DNA from: DATMER01 sp034667225
Lineage (GTDB): Bacteria > Acidobacteriota > Thermoanaerobaculia > Multivoradales > UBA5704
DNA length: 64,000 nt
Direction: 5' to 3'
NCBI GenBank assembly: GCA_034667225.1
Contig: JAXDKG010000004.1
Coordinates: 186,001-250,000 of the forward strand
Of this stretch, positions 42,507 to 51,081 are shown in pieces; position 1 is the first letter of the stretch; each line of letters starts with the position of its first letter. Under the pieces are notes generated by a model. The model saw only the letters and a list, made by a program, of their open reading frames with translations. It made no database searches and was not told where the DNA came from. Made by a program: the position numbers and the translations under genes.

Positions 42507-43775
42507 ATGGACAAGTTCCACATCGTAGGTCCCACGCGGCTGGTCGGCCGCGTCAAGCCGAGCGGCGCCAAGAATGCCGCCCTGCCCGCCCTCGCCGCCA
42601 GCCTGCTCATCGATGGAGGGACGGGCGAGCAGCTGACTCTTCATCGCATGCCCCGGGTGCGCGACATCCGCACCATGATGCGCCTGCTCGAGCACCTGGG
42701 CGTCAGTTGCGAAGATACGGGCGATGCCCTGGTGCTGCGCCGCGACCGGCCGAACCCGGACCACGACGCTCCCTACGACATGGTCAAGACGATGCGCGCC
42801 AGCGTCCTCGTGCTGGGGCCGCTGCTCGCCCGCTTCGGCCATGCCCGCGTGTCGCTCCCCGGCGGCTGCGCCATCGGCGTGCGCCCCATCGATCAGCACC
42901 TCAAGGGGCTGGAGGCGCTCGGCGCGAACGTCCAGTTGAGCCATGGCTACGTCGAGGCCACGGCCGACCGCCTGCGGGGCGCCCGCTTCCGGTTCGACAT
43001 GCCGACCGTGACCGGCACGGAGAACCTCCTCCTCGCCGCCTGCCTCGCCAAGGGCACGACCGTGCTGGAAAACTGCGCGCGCGAGCCCGAGGTGGTGGAC
43101 CTCGCCAACCTCCTCAATGCGATGGGCGCCCGCATCTCGGGCGCCGGCGGGGAGACGATCGAGATCGAGGGCGTCGACGGCCTCGGCGGCGCCGAGCACG
43201 CGATCATCCCCGACCGGATCGAGGGCGGGACGTACCTGATCGGCGCGGCCCTCACCCGCGGCGACGTGACGCTGGAGCAGGCCAGCCCCGCCGATCTGGC
43301 GCCTCTCCTGGACAAACTGGCGGAGGTCGGTGCCAAGGTGGACGTCGACGGCACCAATATCCGCGTGCGCGCCGAGGGCGATCTGAATGCCTGCGACCTG
43401 GAGACCCAGCCTCATCCCGGGTTCCCCACCGACCTCCAGGCCCAGTACATGACGCTGATGACCAGCGCGGCCGGCGTGTCGACGATCCGCGAAACCATCT
43501 TCGAAAACCGGTTCCAGCACGCGCCCGAGCTCATGCGGATGGGTGCCGACGTCCGGGTGGACGGCGGCTCGGCCCGCATCCTCGGCCCCAGGCACCTCAC
43601 CGGGGCAGCAGTCATGGCGACCGACCTGCGCGCCTCCGCATGCCTGGTGCTCGCCGGCGTGGCTGCCGAAGGGGAGACGGTCGTGGATCGGATCTATCAC
43701 CTGGAGCGGGGCTATGAAGGAATGGAACTGAAATTGCAAAGTCTGGGCGCACGGGTGGCACGCTGGGTAGTTTGA
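42507..43775 (+). CDS. murA: UDP-N-acetylglucosamine 1-carboxyvinyltransferase
   Basis: A 422-residue enzyme of the first committed step of peptidoglycan synthesis, adding enolpyruvate to UDP-GlcNAc. The catalytic Cys is intact at 121 in LPGGCAIGVRPIDQHL; the Cys form is fosfomycin-sensitive in the family. Start motif KPSGAKNAALP and the end motif IYHLERGYEGMELKLQSLGA are typical. 16 bp after prmC with GGGGAG before the ATG. Confidence 0.97.
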   Translation: MDKFHIVGPTRLVGRVKPSGAKNAALPALAASLLIDGGTGEQLTLHRMPRVRDIRTMMRLLEHLGVSCEDTGDALVLRRDRPNPDHDAPYDMVKTMRASVLVLGPLLARFGHARVSLPGGCAIGVRPIDQHLKGLEALGANVQLSHGYVEATADRLRGARFRFDMPTVTGTENLLLAACLAKGTTVLENCAREPEVVDLANLLNAMGARISGAGGETIEIEGVDGLGGAEHAIIPDRIEGGTYLIGAALTRGDVTLEQASPADLAPLLDKLAEVGAKVDVDGTNIRVRAEGDLNACDLETQPHPGFPTDLQAQYMTLMTSAAGVSTIRETIFENRFQHAPELMRMGADVRVDGGSARILGPRHLTGAAVMATDLRASACLVLAGVAAEGETVVDRIYHLERGYEGMELKLQSLGARVARWVV

Positions 43776-43797
43776 GCTGCCCTCGCCCCGGCTCCGG

Positions 43798-46038
43798 ATG
43801 ATCGTCACCCTCACCCTTCTCGCCGCCACCGCCGCAACCGCCGCCGGTATTGTCGCTGATCCGCGTCCGGCCCTTCTGGAGATGCAGCTCACCGGGCGTC
43901 AGCGCGAGGCACTCGCGCGCGTCGAGCAGGAGCTTGCCGAGCGGCCGGAGGCGTCGCAGAAGCTCGGCCTCGAATACCTGCGCGGCCACCTGCTCGAAGA
44001 GCTGGAGGATCCCCGCGGCTCGGGCGACGCCTTCGCTGCCACCATGGCCCATACCCCGGAGCTCGGCGCCTACAGCCGCTACCGCCTCGCGCTGGAGCAG
44101 GAGACGATGGGGCATCCCGAGGTCGCCGCCGGTCTCGTGGCCGGGGTCGTCGACAGCCGGCGCCCGGCTCTCCTGAAGGACGCGACCCAGCTCCTCTCCC
44201 GCACGCTCACGGCCGGCGGCGACTGCCGGCTCCTCGGCGGCCTCAAGCTCGAGGAGCTGCCGGCAGCGCAGCGCCGAATCCTGACCCTCTCGCAAGCCGA
44301 TTGCGCGCTGCGCTCGGGAGCCCGAGAGCTCGCCCGCGGCATCCTCGTGGCCCTTCTGGAGGAGAATCGCAACGATGACACGGCGCGCGCGGCCGCCGAA
44401 CGCCTGGCCGGGCTAGCCTCCGACCGCGAGGGCGGGCGGCTGCCTCTCCTCCTCGGCCTCGTCTTCCATCAGCACCGCGACTTCGAGCGCGCCCTGACGC
44501 ATCTCCATCGGGCGCTGGACCCGGCGGAAGGGCTCTCCGAGCGCGAGGTGTCCGAGGGGCGCTACGCCCAGGGACGCTCGCACTTCTGGCAGCAGCGGTA
44601 CGCGCCGGCCGCGGTCGTCTTCGGCGGCCTCGCCCATGTCTCGCGCCGGCCCGAGGACCGCTCCCGCTCCCTTTACCAGCAGGGCCGCTCGTACGAGCTG
44701 TTGGGCGAATGGAATCTGGCGGCGGAGAGCTTCCGGCGGGCCTACATGGCCGAGCCCGAGGGCGAGTGGTCTGCGGCGGCGCTCTTCTCCATCCTGCGGC
44801 TGCGCTGGCGCAGCGGCGCCGAAACCCAGGTGAGCGATGTCTACGACCTTCTGACCTCCCGCCGCGAGTGGCGGGAGCAGGCGCTGCGGGCGAGCCTCTT
44901 CCTCGCCTCGTCCGACATCGTCCGCGGCCGGCACGACCGCGCGCGGGCCTGGCTCGACCGCGTTCCCCGGGAAACCTCGGACGAGCGTCTGGAAGTCGCC
45001 TACTGGCGCGGCCGGACAGCCGAGCTCGAGCGTGATCCGGTCGGCGCCGTGGCCGCCTATCTCGAAGCGCTGCGGATCGAGCTCTATCACCCGCTGGCTC
45101 AGGCGGCCCGCGTGCGCCTGACCTCCGACTTCCTCGCCAAGGCGGCCACGACCGAGGCCAGGCGCATGGCCGCCTCCGACCGCTTTGAGGACCTCTACGG
45201 CGCCTGGCTGATCCTGGGCACCGGCAACGAGACCGGCAAGAAAGCCTGGAAGCGGGCGCGGGAGATCCTGCTCTCCGATAAAACCAGGGCGCCGCTGGTG
45301 AAGCTGGTGGAGGTGCCGGTGCGGAGCTGGCCGCTCTGGGAGGAGCCGGCGCGCCAACCGGAGGAGATGCTGCTCGCCCTGGGCATCCTGCACGAGGGGG
45401 CCCCGGCCGTCCGCGAGCACTTCCCGGTGAGCGATCCGTCCCTGGCCTTCACCGGCGCCCGGCTGCTCTCCCGAGGAGGCGAGCACGAGCGCTCGATCAT
45501 CCTCGCCGAGACGCTGCGGATTCGCGCCGGAGAGCGGGTGCCGCTGATCTTCCAGCCGAAGGAGCTCCACGAGCTCCTGTATCCGTCGCCCTACCGGGAG
45601 ATCCTGGTGGCCCAGACCCGTCTGCGCGGCGTCCCGCCCTCGCTGCTGGCGGCGATCATCCGCGAGGAGAGCCGCTACGACCGCCTGGCCCTCTCCCCCG
45701 CGGCAGCGCGCGGCCTGACCCAGTTCACCCTGCCCACAGCACGCAGGATCGCGGCTGACATCGAGCTCCCGCGTCTCGATCCCGAGGACCTCTACCGGCC
45801 CGAGATCGCGCTGGCCCTGGGCGCCGCCTACGTGGCCACCCTGCTCAAGGAATTCCAGGGCGCGGCGCACGTCTCCGTGGCCGCCTACAACGCCGGCGAG
45901 CCCCAGGCCGCACTCTGGAGAAGCTACTGCTTCAGCCCCGAGATGGAGGAGTTCTTCACCAAGGTGAGCTTCCAGGAGACCCGCAACTATCTAAGGAAGG
46001 TGCTGACCAGCCGGGCTCACTATGAGGAGCTGGAGTAG
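43798..46038 (+). CDS. Soluble lytic murein transglycosylase (Slt70-like)
   Basis: A 746-residue exported enzyme (signal peptide 1-16). Residues 20-560 form a superhelix of TPR-like helical repeats, as in Slt70. The SLT catalytic domain spans about 605-740: catalytic Glu624 in AAIIREESRYDRL, then SPAAARGLTQFTLPTA, VATLLKEF and VAAYNAGEPQ. Cleaves peptidoglycan glycan strands to anhydromuropeptides. It follows murA by 22 bp, so wall synthesis and turnover share a transcript. A strong hairpin follows. Confidence 0.93.
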   Translation: MIVTLTLLAATAATAAGIVADPRPALLEMQLTGRQREALARVEQELAERPEASQKLGLEYLRGHLLEELEDPRGSGDAFAATMAHTPELGAYSRYRLALEQETMGHPEVAAGLVAGVVDSRRPALLKDATQLLSRTLTAGGDCRLLGGLKLEELPAAQRRILTLSQADCALRSGARELARGILVALLEENRNDDTARAAAERLAGLASDREGGRLPLLLGLVFHQHRDFERALTHLHRALDPAEGLSEREVSEGRYAQGRSHFWQQRYAPAAVVFGGLAHVSRRPEDRSRSLYQQGRSYELLGEWNLAAESFRRAYMAEPEGEWSAAALFSILRLRWRSGAETQVSDVYDLLTSRREWREQALRASLFLASSDIVRGRHDRARAWLDRVPRETSDERLEVAYWRGRTAELERDPVGAVAAYLEALRIELYHPLAQAARVRLTSDFLAKAATTEARRMAASDRFEDLYGAWLILGTGNETGKKAWKRAREILLSDKTRAPLVKLVEVPVRSWPLWEEPARQPEEMLLALGILHEGAPAVREHFPVSDPSLAFTGARLLSRGGEHERSIILAETLRIRAGERVPLIFQPKELHELLYPSPYREILVAQTRLRGVPPSLLAAIIREESRYDRLALSPAAARGLTQFTLPTARRIAADIELPRLDPEDLYRPEIALALGAAYVATLLKEFQGAAHVSVAAYNAGEPQAALWRSYCFSPEMEEFFTKVSFQETRNYLRKVLTSRAHYEELE

Positions 46039-46057
46039 AGGGGAGCGGGCGGCGGCC

Positions 46058-46085
46058 TCCGCCTGGGGTTAAAACCCCAGGCGGA
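46058..46085. terminator. Bidirectional terminator
   Basis: Perfect inverted repeat: TCCGCCTGGGGTT pairs with AACCCCAGGCGGA, with only AA between the arms, between convergent genes ending at 46038 (+) and 46093 (-). Confidence 0.7.
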
Positions 46086-46092
46086 CCGGACC

Positions 46093-46848
46093 TCACTGGA
46101 ACTCGTCCTTCTTCCCAATCCGCTTGACCACCGGCGGCAGCTGATCCGCCGGCTTGTCGAAATAGACCTGAATGTCCGCGGCCCGCCGCAGCTCCTCGGT
46201 CCACTTCGCCAGCTCCTGGTTGAGCCGCTGTTCCTTGAGCACGGCGCGAATCTGGTCGCGCACCTCTTCCACGGGCGGCACCGTCTGCTTCCGCTTCTGC
46301 ATCTCGGGCGTGAGCACGTTGCGGTAGTAGGCCGTGATGTCGTCCAGGCTGACGAAAACCCGCGGCCCGAGCTGCTCTTCCACGTGCGTGAAGACCATGA
46401 GCTGCCGGGCCACGAGCTGGCGCAGAGCCTGCTGGCTCAAGCCCAGGTCGCGGAGGGTCTTGCGGTACGCCTCCTCGTTCGGGAAGCGCGCGCGGATCTG
46501 CGCCACGTTCTTCTCGATCATGTCCACCGGCACCTGCTCGAAGCCGAAGCGGTCGATCTCGTGGAAACGCAGCCGCTCCTCGACCAGGCCGTTGAGGATG
46601 CGGCGGCGGAACTGCACGTCCCCCTCCCCTTCCCGCGGCTGGACAAGGCCGAGGGCGATCACCTTCGCCATCTCGGAAGCCAGGATGGGGTCTTCGTCCA
46701 CCACGGCCATGACGCGGTCCTTGAGCTCCGGCGTCTGGGCAGAGGTGTTCTGAGGAAGGGGCGGCTTCGGTGCGGGGGGCTGGGCCGCGCCGGCAGGCAT
46801 GGCTATGGCCAGGGCGAACAACAGGTACCGGGCTTTCATTTGGGACAT
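46093..46848 (-). CDS. SurA-N-type periplasmic chaperone without PPIase domain
   Basis: A 251-residue exported protein (signal peptide to about 22-25). Residues 45-165 match the SurA N-terminal chaperone helices (DRVMAVVDEDPILASEMAKV, ILNGLVEERLRFHEIDRFG, LRQLVARQLMVFTHVEEQL). The parvulin isomerase domain that normally follows is absent; only the C-terminal helix region remains. So a chaperone role for outer-membrane or secreted proteins is likely, without isomerase activity. ATG 46848 or 46839 both fit. Its start lies only 18 bp from the divergent gene at 46867. Confidence 0.82.
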   Translation of the reverse strand: MSQMKARYLLFALAIAMPAGAAQPPAPKPPLPQNTSAQTPELKDRVMAVVDEDPILASEMAKVIALGLVQPREGEGDVQFRRRILNGLVEERLRFHEIDRFGFEQVPVDMIEKNVAQIRARFPNEEAYRKTLRDLGLSQQALRQLVARQLMVFTHVEEQLGPRVFVSLDDITAYYRNVLTPEMQKRKQTVPPVEEVRDQIRAVLKEQRLNQELAKWTEELRRAADIQVYFDKPADQLPPVVKRIGKKDEFQ

Positions 46849-46866
46849 GCTAGCATCGGCGCGGCC

Positions 46867-47697
46867 ATGGCAGAAGCATCTACGTTGACGGTCGGTCTCG
46901 CGCAGATCGACTGCCGCCTGGGCGACATCGCCGCGAACCTCGAGCGCCACCTCCACTGGATCGAGCGAGCGCGGGAGCGGGGGGTCGGCCTCCTCGTCTT
47001 CCCCGAGCTCTCCCTCACCGGCTACCGGCTGCTCCACCTGACCTCGCGCGTCGCCCTGCCGCCGTCCGCGCCCCAGCTCCGCCGCCTGGCCGAAGCCGCG
47101 GGCCCGATGTCGGTCGTCCTGGGCTTCATCGAAGAGAGCGACCGCGGAGTCCTCCACAACACGTCGGTCCTGTTCGCGGACGGCAATCCCGTCCTCTTCC
47201 ACCGCAAGCTGTACCTCCCCACCTACGGCCTCTTCCAGGAAGAGCGCTTCGTGCGCTCGGGGCGCCGGCTTGACCTGGCGACCCTCCCCTGGGGCCGGAT
47301 GGGAATCCTGATCTGCGAAGACCTTTGGCATCCCGGGCTGGCGCGACGCCTGGCCGTGGCCGGCGCGCACCTCCTCGTCGTCCCCTCGGTCGCGCCGGGC
47401 CGGATCGGCGCCGGCGAGCTGCCGGTCAACCACGAGACCTGGGAGACCCTCACCCGCTCCACCGCGATCCTCGACACCTGCTGGGTCGTCTACGTCAACC
47501 GGGTGGGCTGGGAAGAAGGCTCCTTCTACGCGGGCGGCAGCCACGTGGTGCGGCCCGGCGGCGAGCTGGTCGAGCGCGCGCCGCTCCTGGAAGAGCACCT
47601 GCTCGTGACCGAAATCGACCTGCGCGAGGCCGACCGCCTGCGCTGGCGCCTGCCCCTGCTGGCCGACGAGCGCCAGGATATTGAGGGTCCTGGATGA
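46867..47697 (+). CDS. Nitrilase-fold glutaminase subunit of NAD synthetase
   Basis: A 276-residue carbon-nitrogen hydrolase with the Glu-Lys-Cys triad: Glu in LLVFPELSLTGY, Lys in FHRKLYLPTYG, Cys in GILICEDLWHPG. The I-C-E-D-L-W form is typical of the glutaminase domain of glutamine-dependent NAD synthetase. That domain is usually fused to the synthetase; here it is a separate gene that overlaps nadE as ATGA. Likely role: releases ammonia from glutamine for NadE. Cytoplasmic. Confidence 0.88.
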   Translation: MAEASTLTVGLAQIDCRLGDIAANLERHLHWIERARERGVGLLVFPELSLTGYRLLHLTSRVALPPSAPQLRRLAEAAGPMSVVLGFIEESDRGVLHNTSVLFADGNPVLFHRKLYLPTYGLFQEERFVRSGRRLDLATLPWGRMGILICEDLWHPGLARRLAVAGAHLLVVPSVAPGRIGAGELPVNHETWETLTRSTAILDTCWVVYVNRVGWEEGSFYAGGSHVVRPGGELVERAPLLEEHLLVTEIDLREADRLRWRLPLLADERQDIEGPG

Positions 47698-48527
47698 TTC
47701 GTCGCGAGCAGGTGCCGCAACGGCTGGTCCTGAACGCGCCCCTGGCGGTGGCGGTCCTGACCAGCTTCATCCGCGATGCGGTGGAGAACTCGGGCACATC
47801 CGGAGTGGTCGTGGGCCTCTCCGGAGGCGTGGACTCCTCCCTCTCGGCGGCTCTCGCGGCGCAGGCTCTCGGTCCGGAAAGGGTGGACGGCTTCCTCCTC
47901 CCCTATCGCACCTCGAACCCCGCCTCTGAGCAGGACGCCCACATCGTGGCCGAGCACCTGGGCGTCCCGCACCGGGTGATCGACATCTCGCCGATGATCG
48001 ACGCCTACTTCGAAAAAGAGCCGGACGCCGATCCCGTCCGTCGCGGCAATAAAATGGCGCGCGAGCGGATGACAATCCTCTTCGACCAGGCCAAGAAGAG
48101 GAATGCGCTCGTGCTGGGGACCTCGAACAAGACCGAGATCCTGCTCGGCTACTCGACGGTCTTCGGGGACAACGCGAGCTCGCTCAACCCGCTGGGAGAT
48201 CTCTACAAGGCGCAGATCTGGCAGCTCTCGCGCCACCTCGGGCTGCCCTCCGCGGTGATCGACAAGGCGCCGTCCGCGGACCTCTTCCCGGGCCAGACGG
48301 ACGAGGGAGACCTGGGCTTCGACTACCTGACGGCGGACGAGGTTCTCTATCTCCTTTTCGACGAGGGCCTGCGGCCGGAAGAGGTGGTCGCGAGGGGCTA
48401 CGACGAGCGGGTGGTGGAGCGCATCCTGAGCTACGAGCAGCGCTTCCGCTTCAAGCGGCGGCTGATGCTGATCGCGCGCCTCTCGGGTAGCGCGGTGAAC
48501 CTGGATCAGGAGATCCCTCGGGACTGA
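47694..48527 (+). CDS. nadE: NAD+ synthase
   Basis: A 277-residue ATP-pyrophosphatase that amidates deamido-NAD to NAD. The PP-loop SGGVDSS is at 43-49; GTSNKTEILLGYSTVFGDNA and KAPSADLFPGQTDEGDLGFDY are characteristic NadE stretches. By itself it has the length of ammonia-dependent NadE, but the coupled nitrilase-like gene upstream suggests glutamine use in trans. rsmI starts one base after its stop. Confidence 0.95.
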   Translation: MIRREQVPQRLVLNAPLAVAVLTSFIRDAVENSGTSGVVVGLSGGVDSSLSAALAAQALGPERVDGFLLPYRTSNPASEQDAHIVAEHLGVPHRVIDISPMIDAYFEKEPDADPVRRGNKMARERMTILFDQAKKRNALVLGTSNKTEILLGYSTVFGDNASSLNPLGDLYKAQIWQLSRHLGLPSAVIDKAPSADLFPGQTDEGDLGFDYLTADEVLYLLFDEGLRPEEVVARGYDERVVERILSYEQRFRFKRRLMLIARLSGSAVNLDQEIPRD

Positions 48528-48528
48528 C

Positions 48529-49200
48529 ATGGCCGGCAAGCTGGTGGTCGTCGCCACGCCGATCGGCAACCTGGACGACCTCTCGCCCCGCGCCAGAGCC
48601 GCGTTCGAAGAGGCCGACCTCGTCGCCTGCGAAGACACGCGGCACACCGGCCGGCTGCTCGCCCACCTGGGGATCAAGAAGCCGCTGATCTCCCTCCACG
48701 AGCACAACGAGCGCCAGCGCCTCCCCCGTCTCCTGGCCGACCTCGAAGAGGGGAAGACGATCGCGGTGGCGAGCGACGCGGGCACGCCGCTGCTCTCGGA
48801 CCCCGGCTTCGTCCTGGTGAGGGAAGCCGCGGCAAAGGGCATCCGGGTGGAGCCGATCCCCGGACCCTCGGCCATCCTGACCGCCCTGGTCGCCTCCGGC
48901 CTGCCGCCGCATCCCTTCACCTTCGCAGGCTTCCCGCCGCCCAAATCCGGCAAGCGCCGCACCTTCTACAAGACCTGGGCCCCGCTCGGCCACACCCTGA
49001 TCTACTTCGAATCCCCCCACCGCATCCTCCCCAGCCTGTCAGACGCCCTCGCCGAGATGGGAGACCGCCCCGCCGCGATCGGCCGGGAGCTGACCAAGAT
49101 GCACGAGGAAGTTCTGAGGGGAACGCTCTCCGAGCTGCTGGAAGAGCTGCGGAAGCGGCCGTCGCTCAAGGGGGAGTTTGTGGTGGTGGTGGGTACATGA
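48529..49200 (+). CDS. rsmI: 16S rRNA (cytidine-1402-2'-O)-methyltransferase
   Basis: A 223-residue member of the tetrapyrrole-methylase fold: start VVVATPIGNLDDLSPRA, ACEDTRHTGRLL, SDAGTPLLSDPGF, PGPSAILTALVASGLP and FYESPHR-like IYFESPHRI, all RsmI signatures. It modifies C1402 in the decoding centre. Somewhat short at the C-terminus, without the extra domain of longer homologues. Overlaps the next gene as ATGA. Confidence 0.95.
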   Translation: MAGKLVVVATPIGNLDDLSPRARAAFEEADLVACEDTRHTGRLLAHLGIKKPLISLHEHNERQRLPRLLADLEEGKTIAVASDAGTPLLSDPGFVLVREAAAKGIRVEPIPGPSAILTALVASGLPPHPFTFAGFPPPKSGKRRTFYKTWAPLGHTLIYFESPHRILPSLSDALAEMGDRPAAIGRELTKMHEEVLRGTLSELLEELRKRPSLKGEFVVVVGT

Positions 49201-49604
49201 CTTTCGAGCTACCGGCGAGTCTTGAGAGGAAACTCCGCGACTTGGCGGAGGTCCGGAGCCGACAGGTTCCGGATCTCGTCGAAGAGGCCGTCCGGCAATA
49301 CCTGGAAGGCGCCTCCACCTCGGACGTTCGCGAGCAGCGGGGCCAAGGGTCGTGGGAAGAGATCCGGCGGCAGTTCCCACGGCAGTGGCTTCTGGTGGAG
49401 GCGATCGCAGCTCACTCCGCGGAAGGCAAGAGAGTCCTGGACGACATTGCGGTATTGGATGCTTTCCAAGAGGCGGGTAGCGCCATGAAGAGCTATCAGG
49501 AGACGCACCGCAGGTCTCCGCAGCGCGAGATCTACGTCGTCCACACCGATCGGGATGCGTTGGATATCGCCGAGATCGACTGGCTCGGAATCCGGACTGC
49601 ATGA
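49197..49604 (+). CDS. Conserved hypothetical with ribbon-helix-helix-like N-terminus
   Basis: A 135-residue protein. Residues 1-40 (FELPASLERKLRDLAEVRSRQVPDLVEEAVRQYLEG) look like a CopG/ribbon-helix-helix segment given here as its start FELPASLERKL and end VEEAVRQYLEG. The second half contains RQWLLVEAIAAHSAEGKR and REIYVVHTDRDALDIAE ending WLGIRTA, a pattern common in unnamed bacterial proteins. Possibly DNA-binding. It overlaps rsmI as ATGA, so it is translated with it although its role is probably unrelated. Confidence 0.72.
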   Translation: MTFELPASLERKLRDLAEVRSRQVPDLVEEAVRQYLEGASTSDVREQRGQGSWEEIRRQFPRQWLLVEAIAAHSAEGKRVLDDIAVLDAFQEAGSAMKSYQETHRRSPQREIYVVHTDRDALDIAEIDWLGIRTA

Positions 49605-49712
49605 AGATGTCGGACTGGATTTACTTCTCCACGCTGGAACCGTCATTGACCTGAAACAACTCGAGATCCGTGGCTAAGCTTCTGTCAGGTGAAAAGCGCT
49701 AGGATTCCAGGC

Positions 49713-49901
49713 ATGCCAGATCTCTTTGACGACCTCCCCCCTGACCCGGTCATCGAGTTCTACAAGAAGGATCTGGACATGACCCTGATTCGGGAGAATC
49801 TGAAGCGCACTCCTGAGGAGCGCGTTCGCAAGCTGATGGAGCTTCAGCGCTTCGCCGAAGAGCTGCGCAGGGCCGGCCGGGAGGCCCGGTCCGGGAAGTG
49901 A
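49713..49901 (+). CDS. Small partner of a nucleotidyltransferase (TA-like)
   Basis: A 62-residue, highly charged helical protein (MPDLFDDLPPDPVIEFYKKD...). AGGA lies eight bases before the ATG; a GTG at 49689 is an alternative start. Its stop overlaps the GTG start of the nucleotidyltransferase gene, a hallmark of paired, dosage-linked genes. Size, charge and arrangement suggest an antitoxin-like or accessory role, not proven. Confidence 0.6.
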   Translation: MPDLFDDLPPDPVIEFYKKDLDMTLIRENLKRTPEERVRKLMELQRFAEELRRAGREARSGK

Positions 49902-50377
49902 CCGATTTCGGGCGTCTCCTCCAGATCCTCACGCAGGGTGGGGTCCGTTTCATCCTCGTGGGCGGCGTAGCCGCGACGGTCCATGGCGCTACGCGCCTCA
50001 CCCTCGATATCGATGTCGTGTACTCCCGGGATCCCGAGAATCTGGCGCGGCTCGCCTCGGCGCTGGCACCCTGTAAGCCCTATTTGAGAGGGGCTCCGCC
50101 AGGGCTGCCGTTCCGGTGGGATGCCGAAACGCTTCAACGCGGCCTCAACTTCACCCTGACAACCACCCTTGGAGACATTGATCTCCTCGGAGAGATCGCC
50201 GGGAATGGAACCTATGATGAGCTGCTCCCCGACAGTTCTCCTGTCCGAATCTTCAATGTCGAGTGTCAGTGCCTGGATTTGAAGCGGCTGATTCAGGTCA
50301 AGCGTGCCGCCGGCCGTGCCAAGGACTGGGAGGCGATCGCTGAGTTGGAGGCGATCCTTGGGGAAGAGGTTTCCTAG
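49898..50377 (+). CDS. Nucleotidyltransferase (AbiEii/DUF6036-like)
   Basis: A 159-residue protein with the nucleotidyltransferase core FILVGGVAATVHGATRLTLDIDVVY: GG then D-I-D for metal binding at about 37-39. Later strands (LGDIDLLGEI) and a C-terminal helix (DLKRLIQVKRAAGRAKDWEAI) fit AbiEii/DUF6036-type proteins, which include type IV-like toxins that modify tRNA or other targets. GTG 49898 overlaps the small partner's stop. Toxin activity is inferred only from family and layout. Confidence 0.75.
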   Translation: MTDFGRLLQILTQGGVRFILVGGVAATVHGATRLTLDIDVVYSRDPENLARLASALAPCKPYLRGAPPGLPFRWDAETLQRGLNFTLTTTLGDIDLLGEIAGNGTYDELLPDSSPVRIFNVECQCLDLKRLIQVKRAAGRAKDWEAIAELEAILGEEVS

Positions 50378-50416
50378 TCAAGCTGAATAGGGTTCCACCG
50401 ACCCTCATTCCCTTCC

Positions 50417-50803
50417 TCAGCCGGCCGGAGCGATGGTGAGAACGCCCGACGCGGCGTCGAACGAGAAGGCGCCGCCAATGTAGGCCGCGAGCTCCGGGGA
50501 GGCCGAGCTGACGCTCCCCGTCTCGTTGTTGGTCGTCAGGTCGTGGACACCCTGGAGCGTGAGGTTCGGCGGCACCCCGCCGTCGCTCGCTGCGAACATC
50601 ATGGTCGCCGTCAGCATGGAGGCCGGGAAGCTGATGCCGGCGTGGCTGTTGTCCCGTTTCGTGGCGATCAACTGCGCCTGCTGGTATGTCGTCGGGCCGA
50701 TGGCGGTGGCAGTGGCGGCGGCGTATTGCCAATTGCCCCAATCGTCGCCGGTCTGTTCGTTGAAGAGCAACTTGAGCTGAAACGAGAGCGTTGGCGCTGC
50801 CAT
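50417..50803 (-). CDS. Hypothetical protein with a structured leader
   Basis: A 128-residue protein I do not recognise; strand-rich, Ala/Thr-rich, with GDDWGNWQYAAATATAIGP near 18-36 and TYQQAQLIATKRD near 39-51. No signal peptide or membrane helix. Start ATG 50803; no good ribosome site is seen, so leader folding may govern translation. It is preceded by a 5' leader of about 215 nt whose first part is nearly the same as the leader of the divergent metalloprotease gene. That shared leader, not sequence, is the main clue to its regulation. Confidence 0.6.
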   Translation of the reverse strand: MAAPTLSFQLKLLFNEQTGDDWGNWQYAAATATAIGPTTYQQAQLIATKRDNSHAGISFPASMLTATMMFAASDGGVPPNLTLQGVHDLTTNNETGSVSSASPELAAYIGGAFSFDAASGVLTIAPAG

Positions 50804-50873
50804 GGACTGAGGATACAGCAGATCGGCTCCGGGCTCGGCACCTCGCGGCTGCGCGAGTGGGAGGGGAAGATTG

Positions 50874-51018
50874 GAGGGCACACGCCCTCGCCCCGGTCTC
50901 CCCCGGAGCCGACGCACGGCTTCCCCGGAGGCCAGGCCCCCTTCTTCTGGCGGACGGCGGCGTCCTTGGACACGGAGGCCAGCCGTCCTCTTCAATTTTC
51001 AAAGAACCACACAGCAGC
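50874..51018 (-). ncRNA. Structured leader RNA, left copy
   Basis: Minus strand. GGTTCTTTGAAAATTGAA (boxA-like, about 51008-50991), then hairpin 1 (50988-50952, GGACGGC/GCCGTCC with inner stem around an AA loop), then hairpin 2 (50941-50927, GGGGG CCTGG CCTCC) and hairpin 3 (50889-50874, GAGGGC GTGT GCCCTC). The first 82 nt align with the right copy at roughly 80% identity; changes within stems are compensated. Confidence 0.6.
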
Positions 51019-51022
51019 GCAG

Positions 51023-51051
51023 ATGATAGGCTCGATGTCTCATCGATTCAA
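51023..51051 (-). promoter_or_regulatory. Promoter of the left leader
   Basis: Minus strand: TTGAAT (51051-51046), 17-bp spacer, TATCAT (51028-51023). Places the transcript start about 10 bases before the boxA-like sequence. Array 3 begins 31 bp upstream of the -35. Confidence 0.55.
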
Positions 51052-51081
51052 TAGTTGACTCAATCTGAGTTCTGTGGCAGC

